A stretch of DNA of 64,000 nucleotides, from contig QAYZ01000013.1 in NCBI GenBank assembly GCA_003054655.1, forward strand, positions 186,001-250,000, written 5' to 3'. The notes below the pieces were generated by a model, which saw only the letters and a program-made list of their open reading frames with translations, was not told the DNA's origin and did no database searches. Position 1 is the stretch's first letter, and each line of letters starts with the position of its first letter. This document shows positions 8,798 through 16,800 of this stretch, piece by piece. Source of the DNA: Spartobacteria bacterium LR76. GTDB taxonomy: Bacteria > Verrucomicrobiota > Verrucomicrobiia > Chthoniobacterales > Terrimicrobiaceae. A program made the position numbers and the translations under genes.

Positions 8798-8973
8798 GGT
8801 CTTAGTAAGGCCCAGCCCCTCCGTCAAAGCTTTTTTCGCATTCTTTTTGAACAAATCCGCACACCGATTGTCACTCTTTGGACATAACCCCTCGCTGGAG
8901 GGAATTCCTCTCCCCTCGGCCAGAGGAAGGTCACACCGGGAGAGATCGTGCGCCGCGCCGCAAAAAGCGACAC

Positions 8974-10062
8974 TCAACTGGCGACGATATTGATATCTTC
9001 AGGCTGGATGCGGCAGAAGACGCTCTCGCCTTCGTGAAAATCGTATTCCTCCTGGCCATCATTGGTCAGCAGCGCCCCCAGCTCCAGCCCACCCTCCACG
9101 ACGAGGGTGATATCGTCGACGGCCCCCTTGAAGATCTCGGCGGAGATCCGGCCCGGGAAGACATTGCGCCCCTCGGGCTTGTTGCGGGACAAGCGGACCT
9201 TCTCGGGCCGCAGCGAGAGGAGGATTTTCCCCTCATGGGCCTGCCCGGAGCCTGCCACTTCGAGCTCCAGCCCGCCCTCGAGCCGGCACCGCACCGTACG
9301 CGGACCATGTCCGAGCACCGTGGCCTCGATGATATTGGTTTCTCCGATGAAGGTGGCGACAAAGCGGGTGGCGGGTTTGTAGTAAATCTCATTCACCGTG
9401 CCGATCTGCTCGACGCTCCCGTTATTGAGCACGGCGACCCGGTCGCTCATGGTGAGCGCCTCCTCCTGGTCGTGAGTCACAAAGATAAAGGTGATGCCGA
9501 GTTTCTTCTGGAGCTGCTTGAGCTCGACCCGCATCTGCGTGCGCAGCTTGGCATCCAGAGCGCTCAACGGTTCATCCAGCAGGAGCACCTTGGGCTCGCA
9601 GACGATCGCGCGCGCCAGGGCCACGCGCTGGCGCTGCCCCCCGGAGAGCTGGGCAGGCTTGCGATGGATAAATTGCTCGAGCGCCGTCATGCCGATCACA
9701 TTGTCCACCCGGCGCTTGATCTCGGCGGAGGGGACTTTCTTCATCCGCAGGCCGAACGCGATATTGTCGGCGATGGTGAGATGCGGAAACAGGGCGTAAC
9801 TTTGGAAAACCTGATTCACGTCGCGGCGGTACGGCGGATCGAAGGTCACGTCCTTGCCTCCGATGAAAACCTGCCCCTTCGTCGGCGTGTCGAAGCCGCT
9901 GATCAGGCGCAGGCACGTGGTCTTGCCACAGCCGGAAGGCCCCAGGAAGGTCATGAACTCGCCCTCCTTGATCTCAAACCCGACCTCCTGCAATGCGGTG
10001 AAATTCCCGAAGACCTTACTTACCGAGCGGAGTTCCACCATCGCAGCCACGGCCTGAACCAT
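8974..10062 (-). CDS. potA: PotA-like ABC transporter ATP-binding subunit
   Basis: An ABC ATPase of the polyamine/iron/sugar importer class. Walker A GPSGCGKTT, signature LSGGQRQRVALARA, Walker B VLLLDEPLSALD and switch HDQEEALTMSD are all intact. The C-terminal third is a TOBE/MOP-like regulatory domain. Strong similarity of layout to PotA, but no permease or binding-protein gene is adjacent, so the polyamine assignment is inference and the gene is an orphan ATPase here. Start: MVQAVAAMVEL at 10062; the second Met at 10041 is an alternative. Longer starts run into the upstream gene. It follows the 2Fe-2S gene by 25 bases and probably shares its transcript. Confidence 0.85.
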   Translation of the reverse strand: MVQAVAAMVELRSVSKVFGNFTALQEVGFEIKEGEFMTFLGPSGCGKTTCLRLISGFDTPTKGQVFIGGKDVTFDPPYRRDVNQVFQSYALFPHLTIADNIAFGLRMKKVPSAEIKRRVDNVIGMTALEQFIHRKPAQLSGGQRQRVALARAIVCEPKVLLLDEPLSALDAKLRTQMRVELKQLQKKLGITFIFVTHDQEEALTMSDRVAVLNNGSVEQIGTVNEIYYKPATRFVATFIGETNIIEATVLGHGPRTVRCRLEGGLELEVAGSGQAHEGKILLSLRPEKVRLSRNKPEGRNVFPGRISAEIFKGAVDDITLVVEGGLELGALLTNDGQEEYDFHEGESVFCRIQPEDINIVAS

Positions 10063-10087
10063 ACTCGCTCGCGCCGTCTCGTCGAAA

Positions 10088-10468
10088 TCATTTTTCGCAG
10101 GGCGGGCTGGAAGGCGGGTTTCCGCTGCAAAACCTTGCCGCCGCCGCCACCCACTCCGCCACCGGACGCCCCTGATCGATGTGCTCAACCAGGATGCGCT
10201 CGAGGCGTTCCTCGGTCAGCTCCCCGTACCAGGTTCCTTCCGGGTAAACCACCAGCCATGGGCCGCCGGAGCAAACCCTCAGGCAGGCCGCCTTGGTGCG
10301 CAGTACCGGAATCTTGAGGGATCGGCAGCGGGCCTTGAGGTAATCCCACAATGGGGCGGAAGCCGCGGCATCGCAGCAATCCGGCCCGAGACAAAGGAAA
10401 AGATGCCTCTGCGCGCGCTCGATCTCGCTGCGGGGGATCTTGGCGCGTTCCGGATACCCGGCACTCAT
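10088..10468 (-). CDS. (2Fe-2S) ferredoxin domain protein, thioredoxin-like fold
   Basis: 126 residues. The Cys pattern (LFLCLGPDCCD near the N-terminus, then AACLRVCSGGPW about 35 residues later) and the tail WYGELTEERLERILVEHI match stand-alone thioredoxin-like 2Fe-2S ferredoxins. Partner enzyme unknown. The ATG at 10468 overlaps the stop of the cyclase gene as ATGA, so it is translationally coupled to a signalling protein. The frame is open far upstream, but only as a shadow of the cyclase gene. Confidence 0.85.
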   Translation of the reverse strand: MSAGYPERAKIPRSEIERAQRHLFLCLGPDCCDAAASAPLWDYLKARCRSLKIPVLRTKAACLRVCSGGPWLVVYPEGTWYGELTEERLERILVEHIDQGRPVAEWVAAAARFCSGNPPSSPPCEK

Positions 10469-13113
10469 GAAAGCTGCTCGTCGATTTCTCGCAAAACCTC
10501 CCAAGGGGTGGCCAGGCGCCCATCCTCGCGAGCCGCATTCCACTCCTCCTCCGAGATCTCCGCCAGTATGATGGCGACGAGTTCCGCATGGCCCTCGGCC
10601 TCGCTGGCGGAAAAGGAGGAGCTGAAGTGCTCCCTCTGCGCATCGGCGGCCCCGATGATGCGGGCTGCCAGCAGGGGCTTGCCCGTGCGGGCCGCCACCT
10701 GGGCGTACTCCTCGAGAATGTACGGAAGCGTCCACTGGTTGCCTAGCTCGCGGATATTGGCCGTCCAGCGATCCAGGACCTGCTTGGCCCGGGCGTAATC
10801 TCCCTGCGCGCGAGCGACCCACGCGACTCCCCAGAGGATCAGGCCGACGATCCACTGGTCGCCGAGTTCCTCATAATTGGCGAGGCTCTCCTCCTTGAGC
10901 TTCCGGGCTTCCTCGAGCTGGCCCCGATCCAGGGCGATGCTGCCGAGGCCGCTCTGGGCTGCCGCGATCACATAAAGATTGCCAGTCTTGCGCCCCAGCT
11001 CCAGGGCCAGTTGGAAATTGGCCTCCGACTCAGCGATGTGCTGATCGCCGCGATTGATGAAACCCGAGAGCATTTCCACCACACCGATGCCATTTTCATC
11101 GCCGAGGGCCTCGTAAATCTTCCGAGCTGCGGCGTAGTGCTTGCGGGATTCGCCATACCGATCCAGAGCCCATGCCAGACGGCCGGCTGCCACCTCGGCA
11201 TCGGCCCGATATTTCTTCCCATCACCGTCCTCGTCGACAGCCAGGAGCTTCAGGAGGAGATCGTAAACCTCCCGCACATCGCCTCGCACCTCGACCAGCC
11301 GGTAGAGCGAGGCCATCATGCGCAAGCCCAGCTCGGCCTGCCTGGACTCAACCGCCCAGCGCATGGCGGCGCGAAAATTCCACGCATCGGCCTGCCCGGC
11401 GTCGAGCCAGTGCTTTTGCTCGGGACCTTCAAACTTCGGGTGCAATTCCTCGGCATATTCGAGGAAGAATTTCAGGTGCCGGTTGTTCACGGCGACTTCC
11501 TCGCCGGATTCCTTGAGCTTCTCCTTGGCGTACTGCCAGACCGATTCGATCATGGTGTAGCGCAGTTCACCCGCCACATCTCGCTCGACCATGACGAGCG
11601 ACTTGTCGACGAGCTGCTGGAGGAGGTCGAGGATGTCGTACTCCTCCACCCCGTCGCCGGAGCAGACCTGCTCCAGAGCCCGGAGGCTGCGGCCCAGAAG
11701 AAACGCCCCCATCCGGCGAAAGACGATGCGCTCCTCCTCGGAAAGCAAATCGTGGCTCCAGTCGATCAGCGCCTGCAAAGTCTGCTGATGCGGCAGCCCC
11801 GTGCGACTGCCCCCCCGCAGGAGGCGGAAGCGATCGTTGAGCCGCGACGCGATCTGGGCGAGATCGAGCACGCGCACGCGGGCGGCGGCGAGCTCGATGG
11901 CGAGCGGGATGCCATCCAGGCGGCTGCACACCTCGGCCAGAGCCGGGGCGTTCTCATTCGTCACGCGAAAGTCCGGCTTCACCGCCATGGCGCGCTCGAT
12001 GAAGAGCTTCACCGCATCATATTGCGACAGCCGCTCCACCACGTCCGCACCCGTCAGCTCCTGGAGCCGCACGTCGAACATCCCGAGCGGAGGCACGGCA
12101 AAGGTCTGCTCGCCCCGAATGCCGAGCGAATGGCGGCTCGTGGCGATGATCTTGAGATTGGGCGCGGAACTCAGCAGCTCCGCCGCCAGCTTCGCCGCCT
12201 CGGCCAGCACATGCTCGCAGTTGTCGAGAATCAGCAGCAGCGTCTTGCCCCGGAGAAAACGGATGAGGGCCTCGCGCTGCGTGCGCTCCGGGTCTTCCCG
12301 CACTCCCAGGCTGGTCGCGACCACCTCCACAATGCGCGCGGGATCGGAAATCTGCGCAAACTCCGCCAGCCACACACCGTCGCGGAACTCGTGAATCAGA
12401 CTCGCCCCGACCTCAATGGACAGCCTCGTCTTGCCCGTGCCTCCCGTACCCGTAAGGGTCAGGAGCGAGGTGCGATTCAGGAGCTGGTGAATCTCCTCCA
12501 TCTCCTTCTCTCGCCCGATGAAGCTGGTCGTCTGTACGGGCAGGTTGTTTGGGAGCACCTCCATGCTCTTCGGCGGCGGGAAGGAGTCCGGCAGATTGTT
12601 GCCGATGACCTGATAAAGATTCTCCGGCCGATCGAGATTGCGCAGCCGATGGCTGCCGAGCGGGCGGAAAGTAACGTCGAGATTCTCGTCTTCCAGCAGA
12701 TCGACCGTCACCTGCGAGACCAGGATCTGCCCGCCATGCGCGGCGGCCTCGATGCGGGAAGTGCGGTTCAGCGTTCCGCCAAAATAGTCGCCATCGCGCC
12801 ACTCGGCCGTGCCGGTGTGCACCGCCATGCGAACCAGCAGCGTGCCGACGGCCGACCAGTCCTCGTCGAGCAGCGCCACCTGGGCTGCCACCGCCGCCTC
12901 CAGCGCGAGCCTCGGTGTGGGAAATGCGACGCAGAAGGAATCCCCCACCGTCTTGAAAACATACCCGCCGCCGCTTTCCGCGATCCCGCGAATGATGTCA
13001 TTATGCCGGGCAAGCGCCGCGCCCATGTGGTTCGGGTGTTTCTCCCAAAGCCGCGTGCTCCCGACGATGTCGGTGAAGAAGAAAGAAATCGTACCTTGAG
13101 GCGCTTCAGACAT
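10465..13113 (-). CDS. Adenylate/guanylate cyclase-type regulator with NB-ARC-like ATPase and TPR repeats
   Basis: 882 residues, no membrane segment. Residues 1-170 form a class III cyclase domain: FFFTDIVGSTRLWEK carries the first metal Asp, VGDSFCVAF the second, and GTLNRTSRIEAA the Asn/Arg that stabilise the transition state, so activity is plausible. An STAND/NB-ARC-like ATPase follows with FIGREKEMEEI, Walker A GTGGTGKTRL (about residue 220) and LLLILDNCEHV. From about residue 560 to 850 there are TPR-like helical repeats. Such proteins are soluble signal-transducing switches; the ligand is unknown. It heads an operon with the 2Fe-2S protein and PotA-like ATPase, 45 bases after ppgK, with no terminator seen between. 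Confidence 0.9.
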   Translation of the reverse strand: MSEAPQGTISFFFTDIVGSTRLWEKHPNHMGAALARHNDIIRGIAESGGGYVFKTVGDSFCVAFPTPRLALEAAVAAQVALLDEDWSAVGTLLVRMAVHTGTAEWRDGDYFGGTLNRTSRIEAAAHGGQILVSQVTVDLLEDENLDVTFRPLGSHRLRNLDRPENLYQVIGNNLPDSFPPPKSMEVLPNNLPVQTTSFIGREKEMEEIHQLLNRTSLLTLTGTGGTGKTRLSIEVGASLIHEFRDGVWLAEFAQISDPARIVEVVATSLGVREDPERTQREALIRFLRGKTLLLILDNCEHVLAEAAKLAAELLSSAPNLKIIATSRHSLGIRGEQTFAVPPLGMFDVRLQELTGADVVERLSQYDAVKLFIERAMAVKPDFRVTNENAPALAEVCSRLDGIPLAIELAAARVRVLDLAQIASRLNDRFRLLRGGSRTGLPHQQTLQALIDWSHDLLSEEERIVFRRMGAFLLGRSLRALEQVCSGDGVEEYDILDLLQQLVDKSLVMVERDVAGELRYTMIESVWQYAKEKLKESGEEVAVNNRHLKFFLEYAEELHPKFEGPEQKHWLDAGQADAWNFRAAMRWAVESRQAELGLRMMASLYRLVEVRGDVREVYDLLLKLLAVDEDGDGKKYRADAEVAAGRLAWALDRYGESRKHYAAARKIYEALGDENGIGVVEMLSGFINRGDQHIAESEANFQLALELGRKTGNLYVIAAAQSGLGSIALDRGQLEEARKLKEESLANYEELGDQWIVGLILWGVAWVARAQGDYARAKQVLDRWTANIRELGNQWTLPYILEEYAQVAARTGKPLLAARIIGAADAQREHFSSSFSASEAEGHAELVAIILAEISEEEWNAAREDGRLATPWEVLREIDEQLS

Positions 13114-13158
13114 CGCGCTTTAACAAAGCCGTTTTTTCCCCGGAGAACAGCAGGAATC

Positions 13159-13938
13159 TCAGGAATTTGCCTGCAATGGCGTCGGCAGGGCGTCCACGAT
13201 CTGGCCGCGAGCCAGATAAGCCGCCCCGATGATCCCCGCGTCGTTCCGCATCTGGGCCGGAACGATGATCACCTCCGTGCGCGTGGTGATGTGGGGAAGA
13301 AACTTGTCGGCCTTTTTGCTTACGCCGCCGCCAATAATGAAGAGGTCGGGGGAAAACAGCTTCTCCAACTCCTGGAGATATTCACTGATCCGATCGGCCC
13401 ACTCCTTCCAGGAGAGCTTTTTGTCCTCGCGCACCTTCTCGGAGGCACGCTTCTCGGCATCCTTTCCGCGAATCTTCAGATGGCCAAACTCCGTATTGGG
13501 CAGCAGTTTTCCATCCAGAAAGACGGCGCTGCCAATACCCGTTCCCAACGTGAGCATGATGACGACGCCATTGCGATCGCGGCCCGCACCAAAGCGCATC
13601 TCCGCAATACCCGCCGCATCCGCATCATTCACCACCGTCGCCTGCCCGCCGATGTGCTCGGAGAAAAGTTTCCCCGCATCCGTGCCGATCCACGACTCGT
13701 GCACATTGGCCGCCGTGTAGGTGACGCCGTTTTTGACCACGGCAGGAAAGGTAATACCCGCTGGACCCGAGTAGTTGAAATGCTTCGCAACTTCGCCGAC
13801 CACGTCCGCCACCGCGTTGGGCAGGGCGGGTTGCGGAGTCGGGAGCCGGAAACGCTCCTCGAGTAATGCGCCAGTTTCCACGTCGACCGGCGCACCTTTG
13901 ATGCCGGTCCCACCGATGTCGATGCCGAGTATGGTCAT
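13159..13938 (-). CDS. ppgK: Polyphosphate glucokinase (ROK family)
   Basis: 259 residues of a ROK-family sugar kinase. [15 protein letters not shown] is the phosphate-binding loop with the PpgK-style [17 protein letters not shown] carries the catalytic Asp, [10 protein letters not shown] follows, and [16 protein letters not shown] replaces the usual ROK zinc-finger region, as in strictly or mainly polyphosphate-dependent glucokinases. It phosphorylates glucose to glucose 6-phosphate, probably from polyphosphate (family knowledge). Start at [10 protein letters not shown] (13938); the longer frame overlaps the aldehyde dehydrogenase. It follows that gene by 14 bases. Confidence 0.9.
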   Translation of the reverse strand: MTILGIDIGGTGIKGAPVDVETGALLEERFRLPTPQPALPNAVADVVGEVAKHFNYSGPAGITFPAVVKNGVTYTAANVHESWIGTDAGKLFSEHIGGQATVVNDADAAGIAEMRFGAGRDRNGVVIMLTLGTGIGSAVFLDGKLLPNTEFGHLKIRGKDAEKRASEKVREDKKLSWKEWADRISEYLQELEKLFSPDLFIIGGGVSKKADKFLPHITTRTEVIIVPAQMRNDAGIIGAAYLARGQIVDALPTPLQANS

Positions 13939-13952
13939 GCAGGGAGGGATTG

Positions 13953-15428
13953 CTAGATGCCTTTGAACCACCCCAGCCGCCCGGGCGCAAGGTTTGTATT
14001 GATCTGCTTCACCTCCGTGTAAGCCTCGTACCCGTAGGTGCCGAGTTCGCGCCCGATTCCGCTTTGCTTGTAGCCGCCCCAGGGAGCCTCGTTGAAGGTG
14101 GGATGATACGTATTGATCCAGGTGATTCCCGCCCGCAGGCGGCGGATCACACGCCGGGCCTTTGCACTGTCGGAAGTGAACACCCCGCCGGCCAATCCGT
14201 ATATCGTGTCATTGGCGAGCTTCACCGCCTCGTCCTCCGTATCGAAAAGCTGCACCGCCAACACGGGGCCAAAGATTTCCTCGCGCACGATTTTCATCCC
14301 GGGCTTGGTCTGGGTGAAGACTGTCGGCTGGACGAAATTCCCCCTCGCCCGCTCGTCCTCATAAACTCCCCCGCCGCACAGCAGTTCCGCTCCCTCGGCC
14401 CGGCCTGCCGCGATGTAATCCAGCACCTTGCGCTGGTGCGCCCGGCTGATGAGCGGCCCCATCTCGGTCGTCTCGTCGAGACCGTCGCCCACCACGATGC
14501 GCCCGCAGGCTTCCGCCAGACGAGGCAGAAAGGTTTCGGCCATGCTTCGCTCCAGAATCAGCCGCGACCCGGCGCTGCACACCTCTCCCTGCCCCGCGAA
14601 GATGCCAAACATGGCATACTCCAGCGCGGCGTCGGGATCAGCATCGGCAAAGATAATGTTCGGACTTTTGCCACCCAGCTCGAGGGAGATCTTTTTCAGG
14701 TTGCCCGTCGCGGCAGCCATGATCTTGCGCCCCGTCGCCGTTCCGCCGGTGAAGGCGATTTTGTCGACCGCGTGACTTTCCGCCAAAACTGCACCCACCG
14801 GATCGCCTGCCCCGAGAACCAACTGCGCCACGCCCGGCGGGAATCCCACTTCGTCGATCAGCTCAAAGAGCCGCACCGCCGAGGCCGGGGTCAGTTCCGA
14901 TGGTTTCAGGATGCAGCAATTCCCCGCCGCGAGGCCGGGCGCGAGTTTCCACGCGGCCATGAGCAGCGGGTAATTCCAAGGAATGATCTGCCCGCACACG
15001 CCGATCGGTTCGCGCACGGTCTCGGAGACAATATTGGGATCGCCCACCTCGTAGGTCTGACCCTGCGGTTTCGTGGCCAGCCCCGCATAATACCGGAAAC
15101 ACCCCACCGCATCCGCCGCGTCGTATCGCGCTTCGCGCAACGGCTTGCCGTTGTTCAGCGTGTCGAGTTTCGCCAGTTCCTCCGCGTGCGCTTCGATCAG
15201 ATCGGCCAGCTTGAACAACCGCGTCGCACGCTCCACTGCCGGAGTCGTCGGCCACGGTCCATCGTCAAACGCCTGCCGCGCAGCCGCGATGGCTGCCTCG
15301 ACATCGGAGGCGTCGGATTCCGTCGCCACCCCGAGGACTTCGTTGGTGGCGGGATTGAGATATTCGCGCGTGCGACCGGCCCGGGCGGGAACAAAGCGCC
15401 CGTTGATGTAATTCTCCAGGGTGCTCAT
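13953..15428 (-). CDS. NAD(P)-dependent aldehyde dehydrogenase (betaine-aldehyde dehydrogenase-like)
   Basis: 491 residues of the classic ALDH superfamily. Catalytic residues are in place: Asn152 (PWNYPL), Lys175 (ILKPSE), Glu250 (LELGGKSPN) and nucleophile Cys284 ([11 protein letters not shown]). The C-terminus [14 protein letters not shown] and EAYTEVKQI is typical of BetB/GbsA-type enzymes acting on betaine aldehyde or aminoaldehydes, but no choline dehydrogenase or betaine transporter is near, so substrate is open. It lies between a 68-residue membrane protein (17-base gap) and ppgK (14-base gap). Confidence 0.9.
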   Translation of the reverse strand: MSTLENYINGRFVPARAGRTREYLNPATNEVLGVATESDASDVEAAIAAARQAFDDGPWPTTPAVERATRLFKLADLIEAHAEELAKLDTLNNGKPLREARYDAADAVGCFRYYAGLATKPQGQTYEVGDPNIVSETVREPIGVCGQIIPWNYPLLMAAWKLAPGLAAGNCCILKPSELTPASAVRLFELIDEVGFPPGVAQLVLGAGDPVGAVLAESHAVDKIAFTGGTATGRKIMAAATGNLKKISLELGGKSPNIIFADADPDAALEYAMFGIFAGQGEVCSAGSRLILERSMAETFLPRLAEACGRIVVGDGLDETTEMGPLISRAHQRKVLDYIAAGRAEGAELLCGGGVYEDERARGNFVQPTVFTQTKPGMKIVREEIFGPVLAVQLFDTEDEAVKLANDTIYGLAGGVFTSDSAKARRVIRRLRAGITWINTYHPTFNEAPWGGYKQSGIGRELGTYGYEAYTEVKQINTNLAPGRLGWFKGI

Positions 15429-15445
15429 GGCACCCTCAGCTTACG

Positions 15446-15652
15446 CTAGGATTTGGCCTTCCACAATGCCGCGTCGATGATCGCCCAGATGTGAATGATC
15501 CAGCCGAGCATGATGACCCACAGCGCCGCCGCCGCGAGAAAGAAGAGCAGCGCGCGGAGGGGTCGCCCCTGAATGAGCTGCCCGAGCCCGGGAATGAAAA
15601 AACTCGCGAGGGCTGCGATCACGTTGCCAGCGGAACCTTGTCCTGTGCTCAT
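15446..15652 (-). CDS. Small two-helix membrane protein (TM2-like)
   Basis: 68 residues. FIPGLGQLIQGRPLRALLFF, followed by a second hydrophobic helix (LWVIMLGWIIHIWAIIDAAL), matches the small TM2-type membrane proteins of unknown function. The ATG at 15652 gives MSTGQGS; TTG at 15658 also reads in frame. A strong sigma-70 promoter (15659-15687) would start transcription almost at this ATG, so the message is probably leaderless, which supports 15652. First gene of the unit with ALDH and ppgK. Confidence 0.75.
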   Translation of the reverse strand: MSTGQGSAGNVIAALASFFIPGLGQLIQGRPLRALLFFLAAAALWVIMLGWIIHIWAIIDAALWKAKS

Positions 15653-15658
15653 CAGCAA

Positions 15659-15687
15659 ATCATACCCAATCAGGGTGTTAATTTCAA
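15659..15687 (-). promoter_or_regulatory. Sigma-70 promoter, predicted leaderless start
   Basis: On the minus strand TTGAAA (15687-15682), exactly 17 bases, TATGAT (15664-15659): 5/6 matches in each box. The expected start is at or within a base or two of the ATG at 15652. Drives the TM2-like/ALDH/ppgK unit. Confidence 0.75.
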
Positions 15688-16007
15688 CGGCATACGCACC
15701 CGCTTTTCAAAGGTTGGCAGGATTTGTTTTCCTTACTATCCGTCTTACCATAGCTGCATTACTCGCATGAAAACGGCGGCAACATCCAAACGCCAGGCCA
15801 ACGTCCTGGGGTGCCTCAAGTCCGAGCTACAGGGGAAAACGGTTCCCGCGTTGCTGGAAGAACTTCGCGGCCCGGTAGAACTGACCCAATCCACCAGTCG
15901 AAGAAAAGCCCGGTGATCGCTCTGGGCTGACCAAGAGCATCGTCCGCCGATGACAGGGGTTACCTGCCGTATTTCCCGAAACTGCGGATCGTGGGTCCGC
16001 TTTCGAT
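15688..16007. other. 320-base stretch without an assigned gene
   Basis: Between the divergent promoter of the TM2-like gene and the mtnN stop. The only open frame of note is a plus-strand 49-codon ORF at 15767-15916 (starts MKTAATSKRQ, contains LQGKTVPALLEELRGPVEL) with no SD. The helix-like LPALLEELR style could be a remnant of a small DNA-binding or antitoxin-like protein, but I cannot identify it. No terminator or RNA gene is visible. Confidence 0.3.
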
Positions 16008-16775
16008 CTAGGTCGAATACCCCGCCAGCAATTCCCGCACGATGCCGCCCGTGAGATACTCGGCGACTTCGTTGACGAAGCGGAGGAAATCCACCGCTGC
16101 CGAGTGGTCGGCCTGATCGGAAATCACGCGGATCACGGTGGCGGGCACGTTGCCCATCTCGTAGCAGACCTGAGCCACGGCCGCGCCTTCCATCTCACCG
16201 CAGAGCAATCCGGGGAGCGCGGCGCGGAGTTCCGCCGTCACCTCGGGATCGGCGAGAAACTGGTCGCCACTGGCGATGAGGCCGTCGTACACGGCGGGTG
16301 TGTCGATGCCAAAGGCCGCACGACTTTCCGCCGAGACATCCTGCGGGAAAAACTCAGTCGTGTAGCGCTTCGCCGCCGCCACGGCACGGGACAATATCTC
16401 GCGGTCGGACTCGAAGAACACCTTGCCCAGCAGCGGAATCTCAAAGCGCTCAAAAGCAGGCAGCGGACTCGCGTCCATGTCGTGCTGCACGAGCCGATCG
16501 CCGATCACCACATCGCCCACGCGCAGACGCGGATGAATGCCGCCGGCCACCCCGGTGAAAATCACATGATCCACGCCGAATCGCTCCAGCAGGAGCATGG
16601 TTGTCACGGCGGCGGAAACCTTGCCCACGCGGGAAAGCACGAGCACGACCTCCTGGCCGACCCACTCTCCGACGTAAAACGTCCGCATGCCCGCCTCGAC
16701 CGTATGATGCACGGTCATGGATCGCGCCATCAGCGCGACCTCCTCCGGCATGGCTCCGAGAATTCCGAATTTCAT
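16008..16775 (-). CDS. mtnN: 5'-methylthioadenosine/S-adenosylhomocysteine nucleosidase
   Basis: 255 residues of the PNP/UDP phosphorylase fold. It hydrolyses MTA and SAH to adenine plus thioribose compounds, in methionine salvage and recycling of methylation by-products. MKFGILGAMPEEV at the start, FTGVAGGIHP, the specificity segment CGEMEGAAVAQVC and the catalytic Asp in VISDQADHSA are all present. Start at ATG 16775; the in-frame extension to 16832 lies inside the helicase gene. It follows the helicase by 25 bases and is the last gene of the purN-helicase-mtnN unit. Confidence 0.92.
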   Translation of the reverse strand: MKFGILGAMPEEVALMARSMTVHHTVEAGMRTFYVGEWVGQEVVLVLSRVGKVSAAVTTMLLLERFGVDHVIFTGVAGGIHPRLRVGDVVIGDRLVQHDMDASPLPAFERFEIPLLGKVFFESDREILSRAVAAAKRYTTEFFPQDVSAESRAAFGIDTPAVYDGLIASGDQFLADPEVTAELRAALPGLLCGEMEGAAVAQVCYEMGNVPATVIRVISDQADHSAAVDFLRFVNEVAEYLTGGIVRELLAGYST

Positions 16776-16800
16776 ACGGGCATTTCTGTCAGAAAACGCC

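Noticed and set aside
8820-8850. Sigma-70 promoter (TTGACG-N17-TAAGAC) for the outer-membrane protein
   Set aside because: The -10 box matches only 3 of 6 bases, while the sigma-54-type element nearby is much better.
11011-13866. A plus-strand frame of 951 codons opposite the cyclase and ppgK genes
   Set aside because: It spans two clear minus-strand genes, has low-complexity His/Arg/Leu content and no motif. GC-rich codon bias makes such frames common.
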